A DNA stretch of 29,922 bases. It comes from CAZDHT01 sp964505325. Its GTDB lineage: Bacteria > Planctomycetota > PUPC01. Positions 22,001 through 29,909 of the stretch are shown piece after piece. A program made the position numbers and the translations under genes. Position 1 is the first letter of the stretch. Each line of letters starts with the position of its first letter. The notes beneath the pieces were generated by a model that had not been told where the DNA came from, made no database searches, and saw only the letters and a program-made list of their open reading frames with translations. Location of the stretch: positions 1 to 29,922 of the forward strand of contig CAZDHT010000034.1 of assembly GCA_964505325.1 (NCBI GenBank). The letters are read 5' to 3'.

Positions 22001-23471
22001 ACTTGTCACCGGGCTCGCCAAGCGCCGGATCCTCGTGGCCGGAGATTACATGCTCGACCGCTACCTGTGGGGCTCGGTGGATCGGATTTCGCAAGAGGCG
22101 CCCATCCCCGTGCTCAAGGTGGACCGGCGGGATCATCGCCCGGGCGGCGCCGGCAGCGTGGCCGCCGCCCTGGCGGCGCTCGGGGCCAGGGCCGTCGCCG
22201 CGGGGATCGTCGGCCGGGACGCGGACGGGAAGCTGCTGCGCGGGCTGCTCCGAGCGTCGGGGGTCAGCACGGCGGGGATCCTGACCGACCGCTCCCGCCC
22301 CACCACCGTCAAGACACGGATGATCGCGCGGTCCCAGCAAATGCTGCGCGTCGACGAAGAGTCGAGTGCCGAGACCGACGCAGCCATGGCGGGGCGTCTT
22401 GGCGCGTTCTGCATCAAAGCCGCGGCGACCGCCGACGCGGTGGTGGTGCAGGACCACGCCAAAGGCGCGGTCACCCGCGGGTTGGTCCGCGAGCTGGTCG
22501 GCGCCTGCCGGAAGCACCCCGTTCCGCTCATTGTCGATCCCGCGCCCACGGGCGATTACACCCACTACCGCGGCGTGACGTTCCTCACGCCGAACCGCGC
22601 CGAGAGCCAACACGCGACGGGCATCCGGATCACCGATGAAGACGCCGCCGCGCGCGCCGGGCGCCGACTCGTCCGGGACCTGAACCTGAAGGCGGCAGTG
22701 ATCACGCTGGACCGCGAAGGCATGGCCGTGACGGAAAAGGGCAAAGGAACGGTGATGGTGCCGGCCACCGCGCTCGAAGTCTTCGACGTCACCGGCGCCG
22801 GCGACGTGGTGGCGGCCACCATCGCGCTCGCCCTGGCCGGCGGCGAGAGCGTGCTGGACGCCGCTCGGCTGGCCAACGTGGCCGCGGGCATCGAAGTGGG
22901 AAAGGTCGGCGTCGGCACCGTGTCCAAACGCGAAATCCTCGAGCGCATCCAGGGCGGAGTTGAATCCAGGGTCAAGTCGCGGCCGGACCTGGCCACGATC
23001 TGTTCGGACCTCCACTCGCGCGGCCGGACCATCGTGTTCACCAACGGCTGCTTCGACCTGCTTCACATCGGCCACGTGAAGCTGCTCTCTCAGGCCAAGA
23101 GATTCGGCGACGCGCTGATTGTGGCCATCAACTCCGACGCATCCACGCGGCGCATCAAAGGCCCCGGCCGCCCTATCATCCCGGAGGACGCCCGCGCCGG
23201 GATGCTCGCCGCTCTCGAATGTGTGGATTACGTGACCGTCTACGACGAAGACACGCCCATTCCGCTGTTGAAGCTGGTGCGGCCGGACGTGATCGTCAAG
23301 GGCGGCGAATACGGGAAAGAGGGAGTGGTGGGCGGCAGACTGGTCGAATCGATGGGCGGGCGAATCGAGGCCGTGCCGATGGTGGAGGGCTTTTCGACCA
23401 CCCAGGTCGCCGAGAGGGCCCGCCGCAATGCCAAGAAGAAGAGATCGGGGGGCCGCGGATATGTCCGATAG
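21981..23471 (+). CDS. hldE: Bifunctional heptose-7-phosphate kinase / heptose-1-phosphate adenylyltransferase
   Basis: This 496-aa two-domain enzyme makes ADP-heptose for the LPS core. Residues 1-315 form a ribokinase-like kinase: GDYMLDRYLWGSVDRISQEA at 21-40, GGAGSVA at 55-61 and DVTGAGD (269-275) with catalytic Asp275. Residues about 335-480 form a cytidylyltransferase-like domain: FTNGCFDLLHIGHVKLL with the HIGH-type motif at 362-365 and VKGGEYGKEG. The order kinase-then-adenylyltransferase matches E. coli HldE. The tail is Lys/Arg-rich. The ATG at 21981 has GAGGAG 10 nt upstream. It overlaps lpxL by 20 nt and gmhA by 11 nt. GmhB, which acts between its two reactions, is two genes downstream. 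Confidence 0.95.
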   Translation: MSERLAELVTGLAKRRILVAGDYMLDRYLWGSVDRISQEAPIPVLKVDRRDHRPGGAGSVAAALAALGARAVAAGIVGRDADGKLLRGLLRASGVSTAGILTDRSRPTTVKTRMIARSQQMLRVDEESSAETDAAMAGRLGAFCIKAAATADAVVVQDHAKGAVTRGLVRELVGACRKHPVPLIVDPAPTGDYTHYRGVTFLTPNRAESQHATGIRITDEDAAARAGRRLVRDLNLKAAVITLDREGMAVTEKGKGTVMVPATALEVFDVTGAGDVVAATIALALAGGESVLDAARLANVAAGIEVGKVGVGTVSKREILERIQGGVESRVKSRPDLATICSDLHSRGRTIVFTNGCFDLLHIGHVKLLSQAKRFGDALIVAINSDASTRRIKGPGRPIIPEDARAGMLAALECVDYVTVYDEDTPIPLLKLVRPDVIVKGGEYGKEGVVGGRLVESMGGRIEAVPMVEGFSTTQVAERARRNAKKKRSGGRGYVR

Positions 23472-24036
23472 CGCCGGCGAGGTGGCGAGGCTGTTGGAGC
23501 AGTCAGCGGCCGCGCTAAAGCAGTTGCACGAACAGGCCCGGACGATAGCCGACATCGCCGAGGCGGTCGCCGGGACGCTGAGGTCCGGCGGCACGCTGTT
23601 GTTGTGCGGCAACGGCGGAAGCGCCGCCCAGTGCCAACACGTGGCGGCCGAACTCACCGGGCGCTTCAAGCTGGAGCGCCGCGGACTGCGGGCCATCGCT
23701 CTGACGGCCGATACCTCGGCCCTGACGGCGCTGGGTAACGACTACGGGTTCGAGAACGTTTTTGCCCGCCAAGTCGAGGCGCTCGGCCGCCCCGGCGACA
23801 TGCTGATGGGCCTGAGCACGAGCGGCGGCTCGAAGAACGTCGTGAAGGCGTTCGAGAAGGCCGAAGAAATCGGCATGACGACCGTCGCGCTGGTCGGGCC
23901 GAAGGGCGGAGTGCTGGCCGACGCGGCCGACCTCTGCCTCGCCGCGCCGGGCGACACGACCGCCAACGTGCAGGAGTGCCACATCGCCGCATTGCACGTC
24001 GTGTGCGACATCGTTGAGCGCGAACTCGCGGACTGA
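23461..24036 (+). CDS. gmhA: Sedoheptulose-7-phosphate isomerase
   Basis: This 191-aa SIS-domain isomerase converts sedoheptulose-7-phosphate to D,D-heptose-7-phosphate, the first step towards ADP-heptose. LLLCGNGGSAAQCQHVAAEL (46-65) is the phosphate-binding SIS motif. GLSTSGGSKNV and the C-terminal QECHIAALHVVCDIVE supply family metal and catalytic residues. The start at 23461 gives the usual length; the upstream in-frame ATG at 23428 lies inside hldE. A GGGGGG run lies upstream. It overlaps hldE by 11 nt and is followed 9 nt later by gmhB. Confidence 0.94.
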   Translation: MSDSAGEVARLLEQSAAALKQLHEQARTIADIAEAVAGTLRSGGTLLLCGNGGSAAQCQHVAAELTGRFKLERRGLRAIALTADTSALTALGNDYGFENVFARQVEALGRPGDMLMGLSTSGGSKNVVKAFEKAEEIGMTTVALVGPKGGVLADAADLCLAAPGDTTANVQECHIAALHVVCDIVERELAD

Positions 24037-24045
24037 GTACGACGA

Positions 24046-24672
24046 ATGGGCAGGAAGGCTGCGTTCCTCGACCGGGACGGAACGATCATAACGGAAGCCG
24101 GCGCATTGGCCGCCGATCCCGGGATCGATCCGCTGCCCGAGGCGATCCCGGCGATCAGGAAGCTTCGGGCCGCCGGGTTCCTCATCGTCGTCGTGACCAA
24201 TCAGTCGGGGATCGCCCGGGGTTACTACACCGAGGAGGACCTCGGCGTGGCGCACGAGGCGCTGCTGGCCAAGTTCGCCGACCACGACGCGGCCGTCGAT
24301 GCCGTGTACTACTGCCCGCACCTGCCCGAGGGCGAGATCGCGCGCTATGCAACGGAGTGCGACTGCCGCAAGCCGAAGCCCGGCATGCTCCTCCGCGCGG
24401 CGGAAGAACTCGACATCGACCTGGGCAGCTCGTACCTGGTCGGCGACGCCGAGCGCGACATCGAGGCGGGACGGGCCGCCGGGTGCAAGGGCACGGCGCT
24501 CATCCGGCGGGACGCGCAGGCGCCGTTCACCATCGATCCCGGGCCGACCACCCAGTGGCAGCGGATTTCGCAACAGATGAATGAGGCGGCGGAAAGCGCG
24601 GCCGACGCCATCGTGCCGGACGTCAACGCCGCAGCGGATTGGATACTCGATGTGGAGAAGATGAATGGCTGA
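24046..24672 (+). CDS. gmhB: D,D-heptose 1,7-bisphosphate phosphatase
   Basis: This 208-aa HAD-superfamily phosphatase removes the 7-phosphate from heptose-1,7-bisphosphate. The nucleophile motif is FLDRDGT with D9 and D11. VVTNQSGIARG is HAD motif II. The zinc-binding loop uses C90, H92, C105 and C107 (CPH and ECDC). GDAERDIEAG carries the terminal acidic pair. The C-terminus (about 165-208) is longer than in E. coli GmhB and is helical, without a recognised motif. The last 8 nt overlap purN. With gmhA and hldE it completes the ADP-heptose route in this operon. Confidence 0.94.
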   Translation: MGRKAAFLDRDGTIITEAGALAADPGIDPLPEAIPAIRKLRAAGFLIVVVTNQSGIARGYYTEEDLGVAHEALLAKFADHDAAVDAVYYCPHLPEGEIARYATECDCRKPKPGMLLRAAEELDIDLGSSYLVGDAERDIEAGRAAGCKGTALIRRDAQAPFTIDPGPTTQWQRISQQMNEAAESAADAIVPDVNAAADWILDVEKMNG

Positions 24673-25306
24673 ACCCGTCAGGCTCGCGGTGCTGCTCTCC
24701 GGCGGGGGCACGACCCTGGAGAACATCTTCACGAAGATCAACGAAGGGAAGCTGGACGCGAAGGTGGCCGTCGTGATCGGCTCGCGGCCCGACGCCTATG
24801 GCCTGGAACGCGCCCGCAACCACAACGTCGAGGCCGTCGTGGTCGAGCGGAAGAAGTTCAAAGACGCCGAGTCGTTCAGCAACGCCCTGAACGCCAAGCT
24901 CGACGAATACGACGTGGACCTGGTGTGTCTGGCCGGCTTCATGGTGATATGGAACATGTCCGACAGGTATCTCGACCGTGTGATGAACATCCATCCGGCG
25001 CTCATCCCGGCGTTCTGCGGCAAGGGCTGCTACGGCCACTACGTCCACGAGGCGGTGCTCGAGTACGGCGCCAAGGTGTCGGGCTGCACCGTGCACTTCG
25101 CCGACCGGGTGTATGATCACGGCCCGGTGATCGTGCAGAAGACCGTCCCGGTGCTCGACGACGATACCCCCGATACGCTGGCCGCGCGGGTGTTCGAGAA
25201 GGAATGCGAGGCGTATCCCGAGGCGATCCAGCTCTTCGCGGAGGGCCGCCTCAAGATCGAAGGCCGGCGGGTGCGGATACTCCCCAGGAATGAAGCCACC
25301 AGTTGA
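24665..25306 (+). CDS. purN: Phosphoribosylglycinamide formyltransferase (PurN family, divergent)
   Basis: This 213-aa formyl-THF-dependent transferase has the catalytic residues of PurN in position: N108 and H110 in NIHPALIPAF and D151 in the YDHGPVI segment. The phosphate loop is SGGGTTLEN instead of the SGNGSN of E. coli. The loop after the catalytic His reads FCGKGCYGHYVHEAV instead of the common PGLHTHxxA-type sequence. The expected role is step three of purine synthesis, but the location among lipid A and heptose genes and the altered loops leave room for another formyl acceptor. It overlaps gmhB by 8 nt and lpxB by 17 nt. No other purine genes are present. Confidence 0.8.
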   Translation: MAEPVRLAVLLSGGGTTLENIFTKINEGKLDAKVAVVIGSRPDAYGLERARNHNVEAVVVERKKFKDAESFSNALNAKLDEYDVDLVCLAGFMVIWNMSDRYLDRVMNIHPALIPAFCGKGCYGHYVHEAVLEYGAKVSGCTVHFADRVYDHGPVIVQKTVPVLDDDTPDTLAARVFEKECEAYPEAIQLFAEGRLKIEGRRVRILPRNEATS

Positions 25307-26450
25307 CGGCGCCAAACGAATCAAGAGCCTGCTGATCATCGCGGGCGAGCAGTCCGGCGACGCGCACGGTGCGGCACTGGTGCGCGACTTGCGGAAGCAG
25401 GAGCCGCGCCTCCACGTGGCGGGGCTGGGCGGCCCGAAGATGGCCGCCGAGGGGGTCGAGTTGATCCGTGACTTCACCGCGCACGCCATCATCGGCCTGG
25501 GCGGGCTGATGAAGAACATGCTCGGCTTCGTGCAGTCCTACCGCGCCATCCGCCACCGGCTCAGCGTGCATCGGCCCGACGCCATCATCCTCATCGACTT
25601 CCCCGACTTCAACCTGCTGGTCGCGCAGCACGCCAAGCGGGTGGGCGTGCCCGTCATCTACTACATCAGCCCGCACATCTGGGCCTGGCGGCGGGGCCGA
25701 ATGAAGAAGATCGTCAAACGCGTCCGCAAGATGCTCGTCTTCTTCGAGTTCGAGAAGGAGTTGTACGAGCGCGCCGGAGTGGACGTGACCCTGGTGGGTC
25801 ACCCGCTGCTCGACACACTGGCCGAAAAGCTCGCAACCGGCAGCCGTGCGGCGGCGCGGCGGTCGCTGGGCCTGGCGGAGGCGGGGACGGTGATCGGCAT
25901 ACTTCCGGGCAGCCGGCGAAAAGAGATCGAGCTCGTCTTCCCGATCCTGCTGAAGACGGCCGAGATCATGCAGCGCGAGATGAGCGATCTGAGGTTTGTC
26001 TCCGCGCGGGCCGCCGGCCTCGATGCGGAGCGCTTCCGAAGGGTCGTCGCCCGGCACGGCCTCGACCTGACGGTCGTCTCCGGGCGCGCCCACGACGTCA
26101 TGCTCGCCTCGAACCTGCTGCTCACCTGCTCGGGCACGGCGACGCTCGAAGCCGGCCTGCTGGGGACGCCGATGGTGGTCACGTACAGGGCGGACATGGT
26201 TTCGTACATGATCTTCGGGCCGTTTATCTCACCGGCGGACTACGCGCTGGTCAACATCGCGGCCGGCGAGCGGATCGTGCCGGAGTTTTACCTGTTCGAC
26301 GCCAAACCCCGCCTGATCGCGGCCACCGCCTTGGAGATGCTGCGCGGCGACCTGGACGAGCCCCGGCGGAAGCTGGCCGTCCTGCGCCAGAAGCTCGGGC
26401 AGCCCGGCGCCTCAGCGCGGGCCGCGGCTGAGATTCTCAAGCTCATCTGA
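25290..26450 (+). CDS. lpxB: Lipid-A-disaccharide synthase
   Basis: This 386-aa GT19 glycosyltransferase joins UDP-2,3-diacylglucosamine and lipid X to form the lipid A disaccharide. IIAGEQSGDAHGAALV (16-31) is the family opening motif. IDFPDFN, YYISPHIWAWRRGRMKKI, VGHPLLD and GILPGSRRKEI follow in the standard order, then LTCSGTATLEAGLLGTPMVV in the donor site. The ATG at 25290 sits inside the purN end, with AGGA adjacent. It is the last gene of the operon. A weak GC dyad (26452-26464) follows the stop, without a T-tract. Confidence 0.95.
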   Translation: MKPPVDGAKRIKSLLIIAGEQSGDAHGAALVRDLRKQEPRLHVAGLGGPKMAAEGVELIRDFTAHAIIGLGGLMKNMLGFVQSYRAIRHRLSVHRPDAIILIDFPDFNLLVAQHAKRVGVPVIYYISPHIWAWRRGRMKKIVKRVRKMLVFFEFEKELYERAGVDVTLVGHPLLDTLAEKLATGSRAAARRSLGLAEAGTVIGILPGSRRKEIELVFPILLKTAEIMQREMSDLRFVSARAAGLDAERFRRVVARHGLDLTVVSGRAHDVMLASNLLLTCSGTATLEAGLLGTPMVVTYRADMVSYMIFGPFISPADYALVNIAAGERIVPEFYLFDAKPRLIAATALEMLRGDLDEPRRKLAVLRQKLGQPGASARAAAEILKLI

Positions 26451-26478
26451 AGGGCCGCCGGCCCGGCCAAAAGGGAGG

Positions 26479-27738
26479 TCAATCCCTCGTCGCCCCGGCT
26501 CGTCCGGGGCGAGCTGCCTTCTCCGCGACCAGGCCGGATCGGGTCATGCGGAAGCCGCGGAATCTGCGCTTGTAGGCGGGCGCCTCTCCCATCGACACGC
26601 GGATGATCAGGTCCTTCGGCAAGAGCAGCGCGGAATGCAGGTTGCACCACATCGGGACCCCCTCGGCGCCGGCGAAGTTCATCGTCCGGTCGATCTTGCC
26701 GTGGTGTTTCTTGATCAGCTTGTCCAGGATGCGGTAGCGCGAGAAGAAGCCGAGGTAGTCGTCGACCGTCTTCGAATTGTACAGCTTGCGGAAGCTGTTG
26801 GCGGCGAAGACGGCCCCATTTGTGGCCCGGCGCACGGCGATCGCCTTGTGATCGAACTCGACCATCACGGCGTCGGGCGGATTCCCGCCGGCGATGAGCA
26901 TGTTGGTCCCGCAGGCGCGCGGCCCCTTCCGGACGATCGCGATGCCCTCCTGGACCGTCGCCGCGTACTGCGCCACCTTGCGGAGCATGAAGCACGTCGA
27001 GATGCCTTTGAGCGAATCGCCATCTGCGCCGCCCCCGTAGGCGGTGTTGTTGGACGTGACGATGCCCTTGTCGTTCATCAGCGTCCAGCCGTTGATGATG
27101 CCGCACCAGGTCACGGTGAGGAACCGGTGCCCCTTGTCGGGCGCCGCGTGCATCAGGATGGCGCCGTACTTGCCGACGCCCGCGTCGTAGAAGTCGAGGT
27201 TGCGGCCCGCGATCAGCTCGCCGGTCTTGGTCGCCTTGCCGAACACCGCGAAGGAGGTGCACCTCATCCCGTCGCCGTCGTCGAGGTCCTTGAGTCCGTT
27301 GTCCTGGTCGTCCTGAAGATACCAGCGGAACGGCTGCCCGCGGTCGACGTCGCCGAACAGTTGCATGGCGACGCAGTCCCAGTAGTCGATGCCTGCGGCC
27401 TTGGCGAGCGCCTTGAGCTCGCGCCGAAATTCCGGCGGCTGGTGCTGCTCCATCACCTTCGTGCCGTCGATCAGCCGCTTGTGCGAGGCGCCAAGATACA
27501 TGTCGCCGATCAGCGCCTTGCAGGCTTTCCGGATCTCTTTGCGGAGGAGCCGGCCGTGCTGTTCGCCCATCTGCTCGGGCGTGCCGGCCACGTGAAGAAC
27601 GAGATAGCCGTCGATCCGCTTGAGCGAGCCCTGCGGCTTCGGTCTGGTGTCTGGCCGCCCGTTCGGCGGGGGCTCGGCCCCGTTGCAGGAGACGGCGAAA
27701 ACCAGCAACGCCGCCCAAGCCGTCCTATACCACCTCAT
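26479..27738 (-). CDS. C45-family autoproteolytic acyltransferase/hydrolase, exported
   Basis: This 419-aa protein resembles peptidase family C45 (acyl-CoA:6-aminopenicillanate acyltransferase-like Ntn hydrolases). The candidate nucleophile is Cys160 in GMRCTSFAVFG, which would become N-terminal after self-cleavage. It is followed by the family strand GELIAGRNLDF, and VSNNTAYGG-like material comes later. An early segment, EQMGEQHGRLL, is typical of the C45 prodomain. The N-terminus MRWYRTAWAALLVFAVSC is a signal sequence ending in a plausible lipobox with Cys18, so it is probably a lipoprotein. The start at 27738 follows GGGGGA by 4 nt; ATG 27765 would spoil the signal. Acyl substrate unknown. 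It lies 45 nt behind nnrE. Confidence 0.78.
   Translation of the reverse strand: MRWYRTAWAALLVFAVSCNGAEPPPNGRPDTRPKPQGSLKRIDGYLVLHVAGTPEQMGEQHGRLLRKEIRKACKALIGDMYLGASHKRLIDGTKVMEQHQPPEFRRELKALAKAAGIDYWDCVAMQLFGDVDRGQPFRWYLQDDQDNGLKDLDDGDGMRCTSFAVFGKATKTGELIAGRNLDFYDAGVGKYGAILMHAAPDKGHRFLTVTWCGIINGWTLMNDKGIVTSNNTAYGGGADGDSLKGISTCFMLRKVAQYAATVQEGIAIVRKGPRACGTNMLIAGGNPPDAVMVEFDHKAIAVRRATNGAVFAANSFRKLYNSKTVDDYLGFFSRYRILDKLIKKHHGKIDRTMNFAGAEGVPMWCNLHSALLLPKDLIIRVSMGEAPAYKRRFRGFRMTRSGLVAEKAARPGRAGATRD
26491..26511. other. 8-bp perfect inverted repeat at the 3' end of the C45 gene
   Basis: CGCCCCGG (26491-26498) and CCGGGGCG (26504-26511) flank a 5-nt loop within the last codons of the C45 gene, facing the end of the lpx operon. 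It lies between convergent genes and could attenuate read-through from either side, but no T-run follows on either strand. Confidence 0.35.
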
Positions 27739-27783
27739 AAGTTCCCCCATTTCAACGACTTGCATGCGGTGTTGCGAGCCCGC

Positions 27784-28446
27784 TCATTCGAGGATGCTCC
27801 TCGGCACGCCGATGTCGACGACGGTGACTTGGCCGGTCATTTCGGGGCCGCGGTTGCGCGTGAAGCCGGTCTTCGGCAGGGCGAAGGTGGCGGTGCGATC
27901 GGCGCGAACGCAGCAGCCGAGTATCTCGCCCGTGTTCGCGTCGAGGCCGGATGGGATGTCGATAGCCAGCACGGGCTTCCCGGCGGCGTTGATGACTTGG
28001 ATCGCCGATGCGTACGGTTCGCGGACCTCGCCCGACAGCCCCGTTCCCAGCAGCGCGTCAACAATGAGGTCGGACCCCGAGAAGTCCGACTCGCCCGGTG
28101 CAGACTGCCGGATGTCGAGCCGCATCTTCTCTGCGATCTGAAGATTGACGAGCGCGTCGCCGCCGATCTTGTCGCGCGGCGAACAGAGGTGGACGGTGAC
28201 CGCGAGACCGTGGTTGTGCAAGTGACGCGCAACGACGAATCCATCGCCGCCGTTGTTGCCTCGGCCGCAGACGACGGCGACATGGGCGTTTTCCTGCCCG
28301 CCGAGCATTTCGAGCGCCACGTCCGCGGCACCCCGTCCGGCGTTCTCCATCAGGATCACGCCCGGCATGGCATAGTCCTCGATGGCAATCCGGTCCACCT
28401 CGCGAATTTGCTCTCGGGTCACGTGTCGCACAGCGGGCACCTGCAT
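27784..28446 (-). CDS. nnrE: NAD(P)H-hydrate epimerase
   Basis: This 220-aa YjeF N-terminal-domain enzyme epimerises damaged R-NAD(P)H hydrate so that it can be repaired. REQIREVDRIAIEDYAMPGV near the N-terminus, VCGRGNNGGDGFVVARHL (substrate loop) and DALLGTGLSG with IDIPSGLDANTG are all family signatures. The ADP-dependent dehydratase domain (NnrD), fused C-terminally in E. coli, is absent here, so repair would need a separate NnrD. The start is ATG at 28446, 7 nt after a TACAAT box. An ATG at 28455 overlaps that box and is less likely if the promoter is real. GGAG lies 3 nt before 28446, which is too close for a good ribosome site. The C45 gene follows after 45 nt. Confidence 0.93.
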   Translation of the reverse strand: MQVPAVRHVTREQIREVDRIAIEDYAMPGVILMENAGRGAADVALEMLGGQENAHVAVVCGRGNNGGDGFVVARHLHNHGLAVTVHLCSPRDKIGGDALVNLQIAEKMRLDIRQSAPGESDFSGSDLIVDALLGTGLSGEVREPYASAIQVINAAGKPVLAIDIPSGLDANTGEILGCCVRADRTATFALPKTGFTRNRGPEMTGQVTVVDIGVPRSILE

Positions 28447-28453
28447 GCACTCC

Positions 28454-28459
28454 ATTGTA
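28454..28459 (-). promoter_or_regulatory. Possible -10 box for leaderless nnrE transcription
   Basis: TACAAT on the minus strand lies exactly 7 nt before the nnrE ATG at 28446, the same geometry as TATAAT before lpxK. The region 17 nt upstream has no good -35 hexamer, so this is a weaker candidate. Confidence 0.35.
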
Positions 28460-28514
28460 CCGCGTTTGCGGCGCCCGAGCCACCCCGCATCCGTGAAGGA
28501 GAATGGATGAAAGC

Positions 28515-29909
28515 TCAGGTGTAGTGCAGATAGGCGCTGGCCCGGCAGTCGCGGTCCGCCACCACCCGCACCCAGTGGGCGCTGAAGCCGGCCTGGAACT
28601 CGTGATGCACGTAGCCTCTGCCCGGCACCTCGAAGGTGTCGTAGGTCTTCCACGACGCGTTGCCGAGGAAGTCGACCTCGACCGCGAACGCCACCGGCGC
28701 GTCGGCGTCGTGCGCCAGATGGAGCACCTTCTTGTCAAACCCGGTCATCAGGTACGGGTCGGACGGTTCGCCGGCCGTGACAGGCTCGTCCCACCAGGGC
28801 CCGCCCCAGCCTTTGGGCGCCCCGAACTGCCACAGGTCGTCCGTCTTGCCGAACCACAGGTTGGACTGCGGCTCGCCGGTCAGGCGGTTGGCGGCGCCGG
28901 ACGGGCTGGCGTCGTCCGAGCCGAGCACGAGCATTCCGCGGTACGTGCAGAAGTCGCCCAGCACCCACAAGTGGGTGGAGATTGGCCGAACACCCCACAC
29001 GCGGTTCCCGTAGGCCCAGGTGAACAGCTCGTAGAAGGCGCCGTGGCAGTCCATCAGGAAGCGCTCGTGTCCGACCTCGCGGATGCGGGGCCACTCGGTC
29101 GACCACATGTGGTCGAACGTGTGGCTGGCTTTGGGCAGGCGGTAGCGCGTCCACTTCCCGTCATCCTTGGTGAACACTTCGAGAATGGCCGAGGCGCGGT
29201 CCCATCCCGTGGCGAAGATAGTGCCGCCGAAGTTGATACGGCCGGTGACCTCGACGAACGGCTTCTCTTCGAGGATCGTCCAGGCCGTGCCGTCCCACTC
29301 GGCGAGACGACCGACGGCGACTTTGCCCTCGTAGTCCGGCGGACCGTAGCTGTTGTTGGCGACGACCACCCGCCCGTAGTCACAGTGCGCCGCCTTGAAG
29401 TGCGGGACGTTGTAGTGAGTGTCGCTCACGTCCGGGAGCTTCAGCTCTTGGACCAGATCGAAGAGCTGCCGGACTTCGAGCGAGTGCACGTCCATCTCAA
29501 AGAACTCACCCTCCATCCCGAGCATGTAGACCTTGTTCTCCGGGTCGTCCAGATGCTTCATCGTCGAGCAGATGCGCACCTCGAGCAGTGCTTCGATGGT
29601 GCGGACGTTGCGTTCGGCATCGATGACCCACGGTCCGATGATGAGTTGGCTCGACTCGAAGTGGACGAAGCGATTGGTGTACGTGCCGACGTAACTCTCC
29701 GGGCGCTGGACGATGTTCAGGCTCTCGTCGATCTCGTAGAGTCCGGTCCCGACGCCGGACTTCGACTTGCTGGAGACGTACGTCACGGCCCACAGTCGGT
29801 CGGCCCAGGGCATCAGCGCACCGACGCCGCATTCGGTCCGGGGCGGTCCGAGGCCGGCCTTGAGGCACAGGCCGGGAAGAATCCCGCTGATGTTGAGTGG
29901 CTGCGTCAT
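28515..29909 (-). CDS. Unknown protein, about 464 aa, probably beta-propeller-like
   Basis: There is no signal peptide or membrane segment, so it is presumably cytoplasmic. The sequence is rich in aromatic and Gly-Trp/Asp turns with recurring short strands, for example LWAVTYVSS, GLYEIDESLN, VYMLGMEGEFFEMD, RLAEWDGTAWTIL and FLMDCHGAFYELF. Spaced about 50 residues apart, these suggest repeated beta sheets such as propeller blades. The C-terminal quarter (VEVDFLGNASWKTYDTFEVP onward) looks like a beta-sandwich. No catalytic motif or known family was recognised. GGGAGG lies upstream of two tandem ATGs (29912 and 29909); the second is 6 nt from GGAGG and is chosen. It is codirectional with nnrE, with 68 nt between stop and start. 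Its promoter is outside the window. Confidence 0.75.
   Translation of the reverse strand: MTQPLNISGILPGLCLKAGLGPPRTECGVGALMPWADRLWAVTYVSSKSKSGVGTGLYEIDESLNIVQRPESYVGTYTNRFVHFESSQLIIGPWVIDAERNVRTIEALLEVRICSTMKHLDDPENKVYMLGMEGEFFEMDVHSLEVRQLFDLVQELKLPDVSDTHYNVPHFKAAHCDYGRVVVANNSYGPPDYEGKVAVGRLAEWDGTAWTILEEKPFVEVTGRINFGGTIFATGWDRASAILEVFTKDDGKWTRYRLPKASHTFDHMWSTEWPRIREVGHERFLMDCHGAFYELFTWAYGNRVWGVRPISTHLWVLGDFCTYRGMLVLGSDDASPSGAANRLTGEPQSNLWFGKTDDLWQFGAPKGWGGPWWDEPVTAGEPSDPYLMTGFDKKVLHLAHDADAPVAFAVEVDFLGNASWKTYDTFEVPGRGYVHHEFQAGFSAHWVRVVADRDCRASAYLHYT

Noticed and set aside
26452..26464. GGGCC-GCC-GGCCC dyad after lpxB as an intrinsic terminator
   Set aside because: The stem is only 5 bp with a 3-nt loop and no T-tract follows on either strand.
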